64,000 nt of DNA, from contig NZ_CAAJGM010000110.1 of assembly GCF_900996235.1 (NCBI RefSeq), positions 85,708 to 149,707 on the forward strand. The letters are read 5' to 3'. Origin of the DNA: Paraburkholderia sp. BCC1885. Lineage in GTDB: Bacteria; Pseudomonadota; Gammaproteobacteria; Burkholderiales; Burkholderiaceae. Below are positions 1 to 8,308 of this stretch, one piece after another; the first letter of the stretch is position 1; every line of letters begins with the position of its first letter. Both the position numbers and the translations under genes were made by a program. Under the pieces are notes generated by a model. That model had not been told where the DNA came from and made no database searches. It saw nothing but the letters and a program-made list of their open reading frames with translations.

Positions 1-1
1 G

Positions 2-94
2 ATGATGTATCGGCGAGGGTTTCATGGGGACGGGCAGGCTGTTCGCCGGGTTTGCGGCGACCCATTGCAGCTCGACGTCGCTACGGGGGAGTGA
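2..94 (+). other. possible 3' end of an upstream gene coupled to luxR
   Basis: The second frame is open from the window edge and stops with TGA at 92-94, sharing bases with a luxR start codon (TGATG). About 30 codons are visible. I do not recognise the peptide and cannot show that it is the end of a luxI gene. The stop/start overlap is the only argument that it is real coding sequence, because it would couple its translation to luxR. It may be chance. Confidence 0.25.
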
Positions 95-96
95 TG

Positions 97-816
97 ATGG
101 ACCCACGCTTTCATGATGCTTACCAGCGTTTTCTCGCTGCGAAAGATGAGGATCAGCTCTTCGAGCAGATCGCTGCATTCGCGGCGCAGCTCGGGTTCGA
201 ATACTGCTGTTACGGAATCCGCCTGGCAGTGCCCGTGTCGAAGCCAGTGGTAGCCATCTTCGATACCTACCCGGAAGGGTGGATGGAGCACTATCAGAAG
301 AGCAGCTTTCTCGACATCGATCCCACGGTGCGTGCAGGCATGCGCGGCTCGGAACTGATTGTCTGGCCTGAATCCACGGAGGGTGATGCCAGGAGGCTAT
401 GGTCCGACGCTTACGATTTCGGGCTAAAAGTGGGCGCCGCGCAATCGAGCTGGGCCGCTCAGGGCGCGTTCGGACTTCTGACGTTGTCGCGCCCGGCGGA
501 TTCGCTGAAGGAAACCGAGGTCGACGCATTGACGTTGCCCATGAGTTGGCTCGCAAATGTGTCGCACACGCTCATGAGCCGCTTCCTGGTGCCGGCGCTC
601 GCGCCGGAAAGCTCGGCGACGCTGACGCTGCGCGAACGCGAGGTGCTGTGCTGGACCGGCGAAGGCAAGACCTCCTACGAGATCGGGCAGATCCTCAATA
701 TCTCCGAACGCACCGTCAATTTCCACGTCAATAACGTGTTGCTGAAGCTGGCGGCGACGAACAAGACACAGGCGGTCGTCAAGGCCATTGCGATGGGCCT
801 GATCTATACCGGCTGA
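97..816 (+). CDS. LuxR-family quorum-sensing regulator with autoinducer-binding domain
   Basis: Transcription factor of about 239 residues with an N-terminal acyl-homoserine-lactone-binding domain (about 15-165) and a C-terminal LuxR helix-turn-helix (about 174-235). W62, Y66, D75, P76 and W90 have exactly the spacing of the ligand-pocket residues W57, Y61, D70, P71 and W85 of TraR. E180, L184 and G190 match the conserved trio of the DNA-binding domain. A GGGGGA ribosome site at 85-90 fits the ATG at 97 better than the ATG at 94. No synthase gene is visible inside the window. A lux box lies at 1669-1688, so this protein is the obvious candidate to bind it. Family call is firm; ligand unknown. 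Confidence 0.93.
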   Translation: MDPRFHDAYQRFLAAKDEDQLFEQIAAFAAQLGFEYCCYGIRLAVPVSKPVVAIFDTYPEGWMEHYQKSSFLDIDPTVRAGMRGSELIVWPESTEGDARRLWSDAYDFGLKVGAAQSSWAAQGAFGLLTLSRPADSLKETEVDALTLPMSWLANVSHTLMSRFLVPALAPESSATLTLREREVLCWTGEGKTSYEIGQILNISERTVNFHVNNVLLKLAATNKTQAVVKAIAMGLIYTG

Positions 817-1024
817 GAACGCGGTTGAATGTGCGGTTGAATCCGCTTATTGCCTGAATAGCTGACTCAGTCAATCAAATCGCAATGGGATCTTAAGGGA
901 CGCTGCTAAGGCACATGCCGCCAATTAAATTAAGAGAGATTTCCGGCGAATTTAAGCTGATTACATTCGCCATGCTGTTGAATGACACCGCTATACGGCG
1001 CGATTCCCCTGCCGGCGCATTGTA

Positions 1025-1363
1025 TTAACGGCAGCGGTCTCGCGCCAATAAGGCCAACCGCGAACGGGCGCCGAGTTCCTGGTCGTAATTGGAGAGGCAG
1101 CCCTCCAGATTGCGCGTGACAGGAAACGTTGCGACGGCACGCGTGTTCGCGCCGCCCGATTCCAACGACTGGGGAAGCTCCCGGGTGAAATGGATGACTC
1201 GCGCGTTGGTGCGGGTGACCTGCAACTCGCCTTCGTCGACCAGCACGCGCAGCATGCCGAGGATCGTCACGCGCGAAACGGAAAAAACATGGGCCAGTTG
1301 GGTCGCCGTGTATTTTTGGCCGCATTGCATGCGGTTCAGCAGCGAGATCTTTGTCAGTGTCAT
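1025..1363 (-). CDS. small winged-helix DNA-binding protein
   Basis: About 112 residues. The first 65 or so read as a winged helix-turn-helix: helices around residues 5-30, a recognition-like segment with SVSRVTILGML, then a wing with GELQVTRT. The rest is short and of unknown fold. The reading frame stays open upstream to 1633, but the ATG at 1363 follows a purine-rich site and begins at the conserved domain, so I prefer it. A lux-box promoter at 1642-1688 points towards this gene with a leader of about 270 bases, which suggests quorum control. It faces luxR tail to tail. Exact family not recognised. Confidence 0.62.
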   Translation of the reverse strand: MTLTKISLLNRMQCGQKYTATQLAHVFSVSRVTILGMLRVLVDEGELQVTRTNARVIHFTRELPQSLESGGANTRAVATFPVTRNLEGCLSNYDQELGARSRLALLARDRCR

Positions 1364-1641
1364 GGAGCCTCGAAGCCAACTGGTATCGACACGCGGCTGG
1401 ATGCGCGCATCTTTACAAAACACCAACGTCCGCGCGATGTGCGCCTTCCGCGTTGCGGCATGCCCGTCGTGACGCTCGTCACGCGGGCTGCTCGCCATTC
1501 TTATGATGCTCTCAGGTTCCAACAGCCCTCGGTAAGGCTCGAAACTTTCCTTGCGCCGCGCCCGCGGTGGGCGGAACAGCTCCAATGCCAATCCGGACGG
1601 GCTTTCGCCGCCCCGGCTCGTCAACCGGTCCACGCACGCCG

Positions 1642-1688
1642 ATTATGCGGGACGACTATCGGACGGATAACTGTCAACAATGACAGTT
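1642..1688 (-). promoter_or_regulatory. lux box with leftward promoter
   Basis: AACTGTCA-ACAA-TGACAGTT at 1669-1688 is a perfect 8-bp inverted repeat and obeys the CT-N12-AG rule for LuxR-type operators. On the minus strand a CATAAT hexamer at 1647-1642 would set a start near 1635, placing the box centre at about -43. That is the standard position for LuxR-type activation, where the box replaces the -35. The transcript would lead into the winged-helix gene starting at 1363. Confidence 0.75.
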
Positions 1689-1774
1689 CCATCAAAAGGC
1701 CGGAAATGATGCGGTGGGCCTCCTGCACTAAATTGATCGGTAACTTTGACCCGACTCGCCCGGTGTCATCCCTC

Positions 1775-1794
1775 ACCTGTCAGACTTTCCAGTT
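1775..1794. promoter_or_regulatory. second, weaker lux-box-like element
   Basis: ACCTGTCAGACTTTCCAGTT again satisfies CT-N12-AG. Its left half is close to the classical lux/las half-site and its right half is poor. It lies 106 bp from the first box, close to ten helical turns. No promoter or gene for it is evident on the plus strand, so it may be an auxiliary site or chance. Confidence 0.35.
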
Positions 1795-2201
1795 ACTTCG
1801 TCTCTTGTGGCGCCAAGCCGTACTGCCACGCGCGCAGCCAAGGCTATACGCGATGCTAGCGGACCCGCGCGTACCGGATTGACCGGCAACCGAATTTCCC
1901 TCGATCGCGCGCGCCATTGGCAGCCTGTTCAACGCATCGCGCTCTCAGCTGCCCCGTTATCCTCTGTTGCCAGCAGCAGAACGAACTGGCAACGCAGGAA
2001 CTGATCCTGGCGTCGAACCTCGTCGACATTGCGCGGCGATACACGAAGCGAGCGCGCCGCCTCTGGCCGATCGGTCACTGTTTATTTGTGGAGGGCCTAT
2101 TCTTCGGATGCGCTGGGATGGGTTGAAGGAGCCTTGCAGACCGCGGAGATTTGTTGAAGAAGTTGGGGTTGTAAAAGGCCGACATCAATTAGGTTAAGGA
2201 A

Positions 2202-2233
2202 CCGCCGCCCACGGCAGGTGTGATGGGCGGCGG
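2202..2233 (-). terminator. hairpin downstream of the DUF2252 gene
   Basis: CCGCCGCCCA at 2202-2211 and TGGGCGGCGG at 2224-2233 form a perfect 10-bp GC-rich stem 20 bases beyond the stop codon of the leftward DUF2252 gene. The run of T residues that would complete an intrinsic terminator is weak. Confidence 0.45.
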
Positions 2234-2252
2234 GAAGACTGCGAATCAACCT

Positions 2253-3617
2253 CTAATAAAGCGCCGTCCCGGCTTCATAAGCATTTACAAACGCCTGCCA
2301 ATCCAGTTCGACCTGCGCTGCATAGCTAAAGGCAAAGCTCGCAATCTCCGACTCCAACCCGCTCGTACTGGTCACAGCATTACTCACCTCCTTATCGATG
2401 CTGTACGAAACAATCGCGCTGTTGTAGTCCTGATCGGAGATGGCATGTGCCGACGCCAGCGCCTGCCCTAAATAGGTCGCAGCGGTATTGAGCTTGCCTG
2501 CGCTGGTTAGCTGCGTATAGTCGAAATCTTCCTCATACGGTGACTTCTCGTGAAAGTAAAACGTCATGCCATTGATCGTGGCATAACCCACCAATACGTC
2601 GGCGTTGAGCGTCTGTGCCTTGTTCGTCAAGGCAACGCGCGCGGCATCGTTGCTGTTGTCCGCGGATAACAGCGCCTGCCCGTTGCTGCTCGCTTCGGCA
2701 ACGGCACTGGTGGTTTCCTGCTTGATCTCGAGAATCACGTCATCTGAGGTAGAAGCAGACGGGCCTTCGATCAGAATGTAGTAACGGAGCTTGCCCAGAC
2801 TGCCGACGCCCGAGCCCAATTTCTGGTGAATGTCCTTTACCTGATAATAGCTCGCGGCGTACTGCTTGGATGAAGAAATAGTGCTGACGTAGCTGCTCAT
2901 CGCTGCGGCGATGTTGTTATAAGTCGTGCTATCCACCGGCACCAAAGTGTTGGCGATGTTCTGGAAGCTGCGCACGCCGTTCGTCACCTGGGTGTACTTG
3001 CCTAGCAGATTGGAGCGGCTATCACCCTTGGAGTCGCTGATCGCCGTCTGCACCACGCCTGACGTATTGCCATTTTTAAGCTGGAAGCTGAGTTCTGCGC
3101 TACTGCCCATGAAGGTATTCATTTCATTGACGTAGGCACCCACCATGGTGTCGATGGCCGTCGTGATATCGCTGTCGGCGATACCGTTAGCGCGTCCTGC
3201 CAAAACCATGCTGGCGGCAAGCCGACGCAGATCCCAAACGTACTGGCCAAGATAGCCCTCGTCGAAATCATCCACGGAAAACACGTTATTACCGCCGCTG
3301 TCTTGCCAGGCGCCGAAGTTGCCGATGTGAGCGTCGCCGCCTATCCACGTAAAGCCGGTCTGCGTGGTGGTGTAATGGGACGCGGGCAGCGTGAGCATGT
3401 CCTGATAGAAGATGTGATCGGTGCCGCGATAAAAATCGAAGGCGTCAGCCGCCATGGTCGACATCTTTGTCGCGAGATCGGTGCTGTCCGTAGCCGCAAA
3501 CGGATGGTTGTAATTGTAGATCTGCGTGACCACCCAGCTTGGGCGCGAAGTCTGTGCCTGAGCGGCAGACGCATACAGCAGGCAGACGGCGGACAGCGCG
3601 ATTGCCAGTTTTTTCAT
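2253..3617 (-). CDS. exported DUF2252 (kinase-fold-like) protein
   Basis: About 454 residues. The ATG at 3617 follows a strong GGGGGAG site and gives a clear Sec signal peptide (residues 1-21, ending AQA). The mature protein carries DUF2252 hallmarks: GDAHIGN at 94-100 and DDFDE at 116-120, which resemble the catalytic-loop and metal-loop motifs of aminoglycoside-phosphotransferase-like folds. The biochemical role of DUF2252 proteins is not established to my knowledge. Export is unusual if the domain uses ATP. A longer frame starts at 3680 but would bury the signal peptide, so I reject it. The gene stands alone with a downstream hairpin. Confidence 0.85.
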   Translation of the reverse strand: MKKLAIALSAVCLLYASAAQAQTSRPSWVVTQIYNYNHPFAATDSTDLATKMSTMAADAFDFYRGTDHIFYQDMLTLPASHYTTTQTGFTWIGGDAHIGNFGAWQDSGGNNVFSVDDFDEGYLGQYVWDLRRLAASMVLAGRANGIADSDITTAIDTMVGAYVNEMNTFMGSSAELSFQLKNGNTSGVVQTAISDSKGDSRSNLLGKYTQVTNGVRSFQNIANTLVPVDSTTYNNIAAAMSSYVSTISSSKQYAASYYQVKDIHQKLGSGVGSLGKLRYYILIEGPSASTSDDVILEIKQETTSAVAEASSNGQALLSADNSNDAARVALTNKAQTLNADVLVGYATINGMTFYFHEKSPYEEDFDYTQLTSAGKLNTAATYLGQALASAHAISDQDYNSAIVSYSIDKEVSNAVTSTSGLESEIASFAFSYAAQVELDWQAFVNAYEAGTALY

Positions 3618-3773
3618 GATTCTCCCCCTGACATAAAGAAAGAGGGGCGACATGGCCCCTCCCCGACTGGAGTTGCTCATTCAAACAACGTTCGATGACA
3701 ACGCCGTGACTCGACGGCCCTGCCGGAATTGGCGACAATCTCGCTTCCGCCAGTTCTCGCAGACAAGTCCGCA

Positions 3774-4340
3774 ATGAGTCACCACGAAAGATTGATCCAA
3801 ATCGCACGACATTCGTCCTGGTGTATGTCTGCGCTGTCCGCGGTGCGTGAATCCGGCTTGAAGTCCTGGTGCATCGGCGCTGGGGCAATTCGCAATCTGG
3901 TCTGGGACTCGCTGCACGGACATGAAACTCCAACGCCCCTGACCGATGTCGACGTCGCGTACTTCGACGCCTCGAATCTTTCTGCGGCTCGCGACGCCGA
4001 GATCCAAAGCCGTCTGGCCGCGCAATGTCCCGGCGTTCCGTGGGAAGTCACCAACCAGGCCACCGTTCATCTTTGGTACGAAAACGCGTTCGGCCACGCG
4101 GTACCTCCCTTGACCTCGCTGGCCGACGCCGTCGCCTCTTGGCCGGAGTACACGACGGCAGTCGGATTGACTCTGCTTGATGACGACACAATGGATATCT
4201 GCGCACCATACGGACTCGACGACCTCTTTTCCATGGTCGTGCGGCGCAACCCTGCGCGCGTCAGCGTCGAAACCTATCGTCAACGAGTCGAGCAGAAAAG
4301 ATATCGGGAACGCTGGCCGCGAGCCACCGTCATCGCTTAG
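3774..4340 (+). CDS. nucleotidyltransferase-like protein (COG3575/DUF925 type)
   Basis: About 188 residues. The core has GAGAIRNLVWD near the N-terminus followed by LTDVDVAYFD, the arrangement of the NTP_transf_6/DUF925 family: a nucleotide-binding turn and an acidic metal-binding strand. The C-terminus has KRYRERWPRA, typical of this family. Substrate is unknown. The frame is open from a TTG at 3729, but the ATG at 3774 begins at the conserved region; no strong ribosome site marks either. It is followed 53 bases later by the ASCH gene on the same strand, possibly one transcript. Confidence 0.8.
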   Translation: MSHHERLIQIARHSSWCMSALSAVRESGLKSWCIGAGAIRNLVWDSLHGHETPTPLTDVDVAYFDASNLSAARDAEIQSRLAAQCPGVPWEVTNQATVHLWYENAFGHAVPPLTSLADAVASWPEYTTAVGLTLLDDDTMDICAPYGLDDLFSMVVRRNPARVSVETYRQRVEQKRYRERWPRATVIA

Positions 4341-4393
4341 GAATGCAGATTTATATCTGCAGATCGGAAAAGCATTAATCCACGAGGACACCA

Positions 4394-4798
4394 ATGAACC
4401 GAAGAAAGAGACTGACTTTTTGGGGCGCCGACGAAAACGACGATAGTCTTCCGCGTGCCGTAATGGAGGGTCACAAGACTGTCACCGCTGAAACGGTCGA
4501 GGAATACTACAAACCGTATGGCGAATATGGCGACGGCAGCTACGCGCCGGGTGACGTGATCGAAGTCTACGATTTAAAGCAGCGGCTTCGCTGCATCATC
4601 AAGGCAACCAAGGTCTATACGATCAAATTCGGCGACATTCCCGAAGAGGTCTGGCGCGGCGAAACATTTTCCAGCGCGGAGGAATTCCGCGAGTGCCATA
4701 TCCGCTGCATGCCGCACGTTGACCTGCATGACCGTTTTGAACTCGTGACACTGCACTTCGAACTGGTCGAGATCATCGCGCGTGAGGTCGCTAACTGA
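4394..4798 (+). CDS. ASCH-domain protein
   Basis: About 134 residues, preceded by GAGGA six bases before the ATG. The sequence has the small beta-barrel layout of ASCH domains: an N-terminal FWG segment, GDVIEVYDLKQRLRCIIKATKVY in the middle, an acidic EEVWRGE stretch and FELVTLHFELV at the end. ASCH domains are PUA-like and are thought to bind RNA or modified nucleosides; the E. coli relative YqfB hydrolyses N4-acetylcytidine. Activity of this member is not provable here. It ends five bases from the convergent hexapeptide transferase gene. Confidence 0.75.
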   Translation: MNRRKRLTFWGADENDDSLPRAVMEGHKTVTAETVEEYYKPYGEYGDGSYAPGDVIEVYDLKQRLRCIIKATKVYTIKFGDIPEEVWRGETFSSAEEFRECHIRCMPHVDLHDRFELVTLHFELVEIIAREVAN

Positions 4799-4803
4799 TA
4801 TCC

Positions 4804-5409
4804 TTACGCGCCGTACTTCGCAGCAAACTCCTCCGCGCTCAGTTCTCTAAAGTCCGCCAATGCCGCGTCGATCTGCTGCGGATTCCAGTCCCACCAGGCA
4901 ATCTGCTGCAAGCGCTCCGCAACCTGCGGTTCGACACGAAACCGCAGCACGCGCGCCGGCACACCAACCACGATCGCAAACGGCGGCACGTCTTTGGTCA
5001 CCACCGCCCCGGATCCAACCGCCGCCCCAGTGCCAATCTTGACCCCGGGCATGACAATCGAGTTATGCCCAAGCCATACGTCGTGACCAATCTCGACCCG
5101 ATCCTCTGCGCGCCAATTGAATATGCTGGCGTCGTCATCGAGAGAAAGCCCATAAGAGCGCGACCGATACGTGAAGTGGTGATGCGTCGCTCGCCACGTC
5201 GGATGGTTGGGCGGATTGACACGCGCCCCGGTCGCAATGTTCACGAACTTGCCGATCACCGCATGAGCGATCTGATTGTCACCCATCGCATAGCCGTAGT
5301 CGCCCATGATTGTTTGGGCAACATAGCTGCGGGGTCCGAGATACGTAAAGCGCCCAAAATCGCTGGCACGAACCACCACGGTCGGGTGAATCTCCGGCGT
5401 ATCCGACAT
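4804..5409 (-). CDS. phosphonate-cluster hexapeptide-repeat acyltransferase
   Basis: About 201 residues. It has left-handed beta-helix hexapeptide repeats (IGKFVNIATGARV, then VEIGHDVWLGHNSIVMPGVKIGTGAAVGS) and a PFAIVVGVPARVLR motif typical of CatB/LacA-like acetyltransferases. Members next to phn genes form a recognised phosphonate-metabolism subgroup and may acetylate aminoalkylphosphonates or a pathway intermediate. It is the last gene of the phnDCE transcript, 102 bases after phnE. The ATG at 5409 is chosen over 5460 because homology begins there and 5460 lacks a ribosome site. Confidence 0.85.
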   Translation of the reverse strand: MSDTPEIHPTVVVRASDFGRFTYLGPRSYVAQTIMGDYGYAMGDNQIAHAVIGKFVNIATGARVNPPNHPTWRATHHHFTYRSRSYGLSLDDDASIFNWRAEDRVEIGHDVWLGHNSIVMPGVKIGTGAAVGSGAVVTKDVPPFAIVVGVPARVLRFRVEPQVAERLQQIAWWDWNPQQIDAALADFRELSAEEFAAKYGA

Positions 5410-5511
5410 GACGCGGCCTTGCGTCCACGGATCCGCCGCGACGCCATGATTGATCAACATAGTAGTGCGAATTTAAATGATGAGAAAAAACAGATGATGC
5501 CAGCCTCGTAC

Positions 5512-6312
5512 TCACATAACAAGGCCACGCAGATAGGCAGATACGCGCTCGGCGCAAGCAACCAGCAGGAAGGTCGCAATCAGCAGAAACGACACGGTCT
5601 GATACTGAAACAGGTTCATGGCCGTCAACAACTGAAAACCAATGCCGCCCGCGCCCACGAAACCGAGCACGAGTGACGAACGCAGATTTTCATCGAAGCG
5701 AAATAGCCCAATGCCGAGCAATGAAGGCAATACGCCCGGCACAACCGCATGGCTCAACACCTGCAAGCGGCCGGCGCCGGTAAGCGTCAGCGCTTCGACC
5801 GGCCCCATGTCCATATCTTCGATCACTTCCGCAAACAGCCTGCCAAGCATGCCCACCGAATGCACTGCGAGCGCAAGCGCACCCGGAAACGGGCCAAGCC
5901 CAACGGCCGTCACGAACAACAAGGCCCATACCAGATCAGGAACCGCGCGCGTCACGCCGATCACCGCGCGTGAGGCGACATACAGAGGCTTTGCCGGCGT
6001 GACATTCGCAGCGGCCAGAATCGCGAGGGGAAAGGCCAGAATCACACCGAAAACGGTGCCGAAAATCGCCAGATCGATCGTCTCGAGTACCGGCCACAGG
6101 TTCGGCGCGAACTGATCGAACGCCGGCGGCATCGCGCGGGAAATGATGTCGGCCATGCCGTGCGCGCCGGTCACCAGGTCCTGCGGACGCGCCTGCACGA
6201 CGATCCAGGCCTGCACGAACAGCGCCAGCGCAACGACGCTGATGCACACCGTCCAGAACGGACGTGCGCCGGGCGAACCGCTCGGCGCACGCATTTCCAG
6301 TGCCTTGTTCAT
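5512..6312 (-). CDS. phnE: phosphonate ABC transporter permease PhnE
   Basis: Inner-membrane subunit of about 266 residues with roughly six hydrophobic segments and the binding-protein-dependent permease region containing the EALTLTGAGRLQVLSHAVVPGV coupling loop. Its ATG at 6312 overlaps the phnC stop codon (ATGA), showing translational coupling. It works with PhnC (ATPase) and PhnD (binding protein) to import phosphonates. The upstream in-frame extension to 6453 lies wholly inside phnC and is not used. Confidence 0.92.
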   Translation of the reverse strand: MNKALEMRAPSGSPGARPFWTVCISVVALALFVQAWIVVQARPQDLVTGAHGMADIISRAMPPAFDQFAPNLWPVLETIDLAIFGTVFGVILAFPLAILAAANVTPAKPLYVASRAVIGVTRAVPDLVWALLFVTAVGLGPFPGALALAVHSVGMLGRLFAEVIEDMDMGPVEALTLTGAGRLQVLSHAVVPGVLPSLLGIGLFRFDENLRSSLVLGFVGAGGIGFQLLTAMNLFQYQTVSFLLIATFLLVACAERVSAYLRGLVM

Positions 6313-7172
6313 GAAGCCTCGTCGACGTAGAGCTGCGCGATCTGCTGACTGGAGACTTGCGACGCCGGGCGGTCGAACTCCATCCGCCCACGACGCAGAC
6401 CAACCAGCCGGTCCGCATAACGCGCGGCCAGTTCCGGTTGATGCAGCACGCACACCACGGCAAGACCATCTTCACTGGCAAGGCGGCGCAGCAGTCGCAT
6501 GACTTCGTCGGCTGCTTCGGGGTCGAGGCTGGCGACTGGTTCGTCGGCAAGCAGCACGTGTGGCCGTTGCGCCAGAGCTCGTGCAACGGCCACACGTTGC
6601 GCCTGTCCGCCCGAGAGCGTGCCCGCCCGTTGACCGGCCAAATGCAGCAGACCGACTTCGTCCAGAAACGCGCGCGCCGGCTCGATTTCTTCGCGCGGCA
6701 CACGCCCTATTGCGGTAGCCAGCGTTCGGTGACGGCCCAGCGTGCCGCAACAGACGTTAGCCAGCACACTGCGCCGTTTGACGAGATTGGCGTTCTGCGA
6801 GATCAGGGCAAGCGGCAGACGCGCCCGGCGCAGCGCTTTACCCGCGAGTGCGGCGAGATCGCGTCCAGCCACCTCGACCGACCCGCTGGTCGGCTTATTC
6901 AGTCCTACTACGCACTTCATAAAGGTCGATTTTCCGCTACCGTTGCTGCCTAGCACCACGACCATCTCGCCCGCATCGACCGAAACGTTGAAATCACGCA
7001 GCGCCGTATGACCGTTGGCGTAACGCATCGTCAGGTTGTGGACGGCCAGCTTTTCGCCGGGGGCGAGCGTGGTGCGCGGCGCTATCGCGTCGGTGCCGGA
7101 CCCTGCTGCGGGAAATGCCCCTGCAGTAGCGTTCAGCGGCAAATCACCAGATGCGCTGAGCGTGGTATTCAC
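6309..7172 (-). CDS. phnC: phosphonate ABC transporter ATP-binding protein PhnC
   Basis: About 287 residues. Walker A is GSNGSGKST, the signature is LSGGQ, and Walker B/D-loop is VLLADEPVASLDPE, with the switch histidine in CVLHQPE. The start is GTG at 7172 and overlaps the phnD stop by four bases (GTGA). An N-terminal extension of about 40 residues, rich in Ala, Gly and Pro, precedes the ABC core and is longer than in typical PhnC. It powers uptake through PhnE. Confidence 0.92.
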   Translation of the reverse strand: MNTTLSASGDLPLNATAGAFPAAGSGTDAIAPRTTLAPGEKLAVHNLTMRYANGHTALRDFNVSVDAGEMVVVLGSNGSGKSTFMKCVVGLNKPTSGSVEVAGRDLAALAGKALRRARLPLALISQNANLVKRRSVLANVCCGTLGRHRTLATAIGRVPREEIEPARAFLDEVGLLHLAGQRAGTLSGGQAQRVAVARALAQRPHVLLADEPVASLDPEAADEVMRLLRRLASEDGLAVVCVLHQPELAARYADRLVGLRRGRMEFDRPASQVSSQQIAQLYVDEAS

Positions 7173-8068
7173 AGCTTTGCGAGATCGATATGAAGCGTCG
7201 TTACCAGATCACGAATCTGGTCATAAGCGGCATCCGATTGCGGCACCGTCTTCAGTTCGGGATTTTCGTTTGCCGCGAGGAATTTCTGGTCGACCTCCGG
7301 CAATTGACGCAGATCCAGCGAGCTCAGCACACCGGCCAGGCGCGCCTTGAAATCGGCAGGCAAATCGCCGCGCACCGCGAACGGGTCGAGCGGAATGGGT
7401 TGCGACTGCCACAGAGTCACATACGCCGCCGGATCGTATTCGTTATGCAGCTTGGCGCTGGAGATTTCCTCGCTGTTCAGCTCGCCCGCTTCAACCTTAT
7501 GGTTGCGCAACGCTTCGAACGAAGCGGTGTGGCTGCCTGCGTAGATCGCCTTCACGCCCTTGTCGGGATCCACGCCAATCTTGCTCAAACCATAGGCCGG
7601 AAACAGATGACCGGAGGTGGATGCAGGATCGGCATAAGCGAACGAATGACCGTTGGTGTCAGCCAGGGTCTTGATACCCGAGCCCGGCCACGTGACGATC
7701 GACGCGTAATACGAAGCCGGCTTGCCTTCGTCACCGGCGAATGTCGCTACGGCTTCGGCATGCGCGACCTGATGGGCCAGCACATAACCGAGCGGGCCGA
7801 ATTGACCGAATTCGAGCTTGTTGTTGCGCATCGCTTCGATCTCAGCGTTATAACTCGTCGCCACATAAAGCTGTACGGTGCAGCCGAGTTTGTCGCCGAT
7901 CATCTTGGCCAGGTCCGTGTACACCGGCAGCATGCGTTGCGCCGATTCGTAAGGTTCGACACCAAACCGGACCACGCCATTGTTCGGACAGGTGCCCTCT
8001 GCATGCGCCGCGCTGGAGACGAGTCCCGCCGCGAACGCCACGGCTGCTAAAACTTTGGATACCTTCAT
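7169..8068 (-). CDS. phnD: phosphonate ABC transporter substrate-binding protein PhnD
   Basis: About 299 residues with a Sec signal peptide (MKVSKVLAAVAFAAGLVSSAAHA) and the PhnD/SsuA-like fold: RFGVEPYES at the start, the TSYNAEIEAMRNNKLEFGQFGPLGYVL strand-turn, and DPASTSGHLFPAYGL, which in PhnD homologues lines the phosphonate pocket. The ATG at 8068 follows GAGGAAAAT. It is the first gene of the phnDCE-transferase transcript, and an operator-like palindrome lies upstream at 8235-8252. Confidence 0.93.
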   Translation of the reverse strand: MKVSKVLAAVAFAAGLVSSAAHAEGTCPNNGVVRFGVEPYESAQRMLPVYTDLAKMIGDKLGCTVQLYVATSYNAEIEAMRNNKLEFGQFGPLGYVLAHQVAHAEAVATFAGDEGKPASYYASIVTWPGSGIKTLADTNGHSFAYADPASTSGHLFPAYGLSKIGVDPDKGVKAIYAGSHTASFEALRNHKVEAGELNSEEISSAKLHNEYDPAAYVTLWQSQPIPLDPFAVRGDLPADFKARLAGVLSSLDLRQLPEVDQKFLAANENPELKTVPQSDAAYDQIRDLVTTLHIDLAKL

Positions 8069-8234
8069 ATTTTCCTCAAGTCGTATTAAAAGCGTAGCGT
8101 GCGATGCAGCGGAGATTGACAGACCATGTCGTGGCCGCGCTAATTGTCGCAACTATCCTGGGACGACAATCGGCGCGGCGCTTGATGCCTCATTTGGCGC
8201 ATTCTAGAAATCGCATATGACACATCCATGTCCA

Positions 8235-8252
8235 CATGGAGACGTCTAGATG
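8235..8252. promoter_or_regulatory. operator-like palindrome upstream of phnD
   Basis: CATGGAGACGTCTAGATG is an imperfect 18-bp palindrome sharing its core and right half (GACGTCTAGATG) with the site at 9533-9550 upstream of phnM. It lies between phnM and phnD, about 165 bases before the phnD start. A second small palindrome, CCATGT-CC-ACATGG, overlaps its left side at 8226-8239. Likely bound by the same phosphonate regulator as the phnM site. Confidence 0.55.
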
Positions 8253-8308
8253 AATGGATCGCTGTTACGTTGGCTTGCCCACCGAACCGGTCTCGGCACG
8301 GCCGCGTC

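Larger units (their letters stand above)
1364..2252. other. 889-base gene-free stretch with lux-box elements
   Basis: No convincing gene lies here; the short open frames lack ribosome sites and recognisable domains. It holds the lux box at 1669-1688 with a leftward -10, a weaker lux-box-like element at 1775-1794, the leader of the small winged-helix gene, and a hairpin at 2202-2233 beyond the DUF2252 gene. Confidence 0.6.

Noticed and set aside
821..842. Tandem 10-base repeat GCGGTTGAAT just after luxR
   Set aside because: Only two copies, 12 bases apart; most likely a trivial local duplication.
863..873. TGACTCAGTCA palindrome downstream of luxR
   Set aside because: Short, between convergent gene ends, with no promoter context. 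Probably chance.
930..1379. Alternative minus-strand frame overlapping the winged-helix gene
   Set aside because: Lacks the helix-turn-helix pattern that the neighbouring frame shows.
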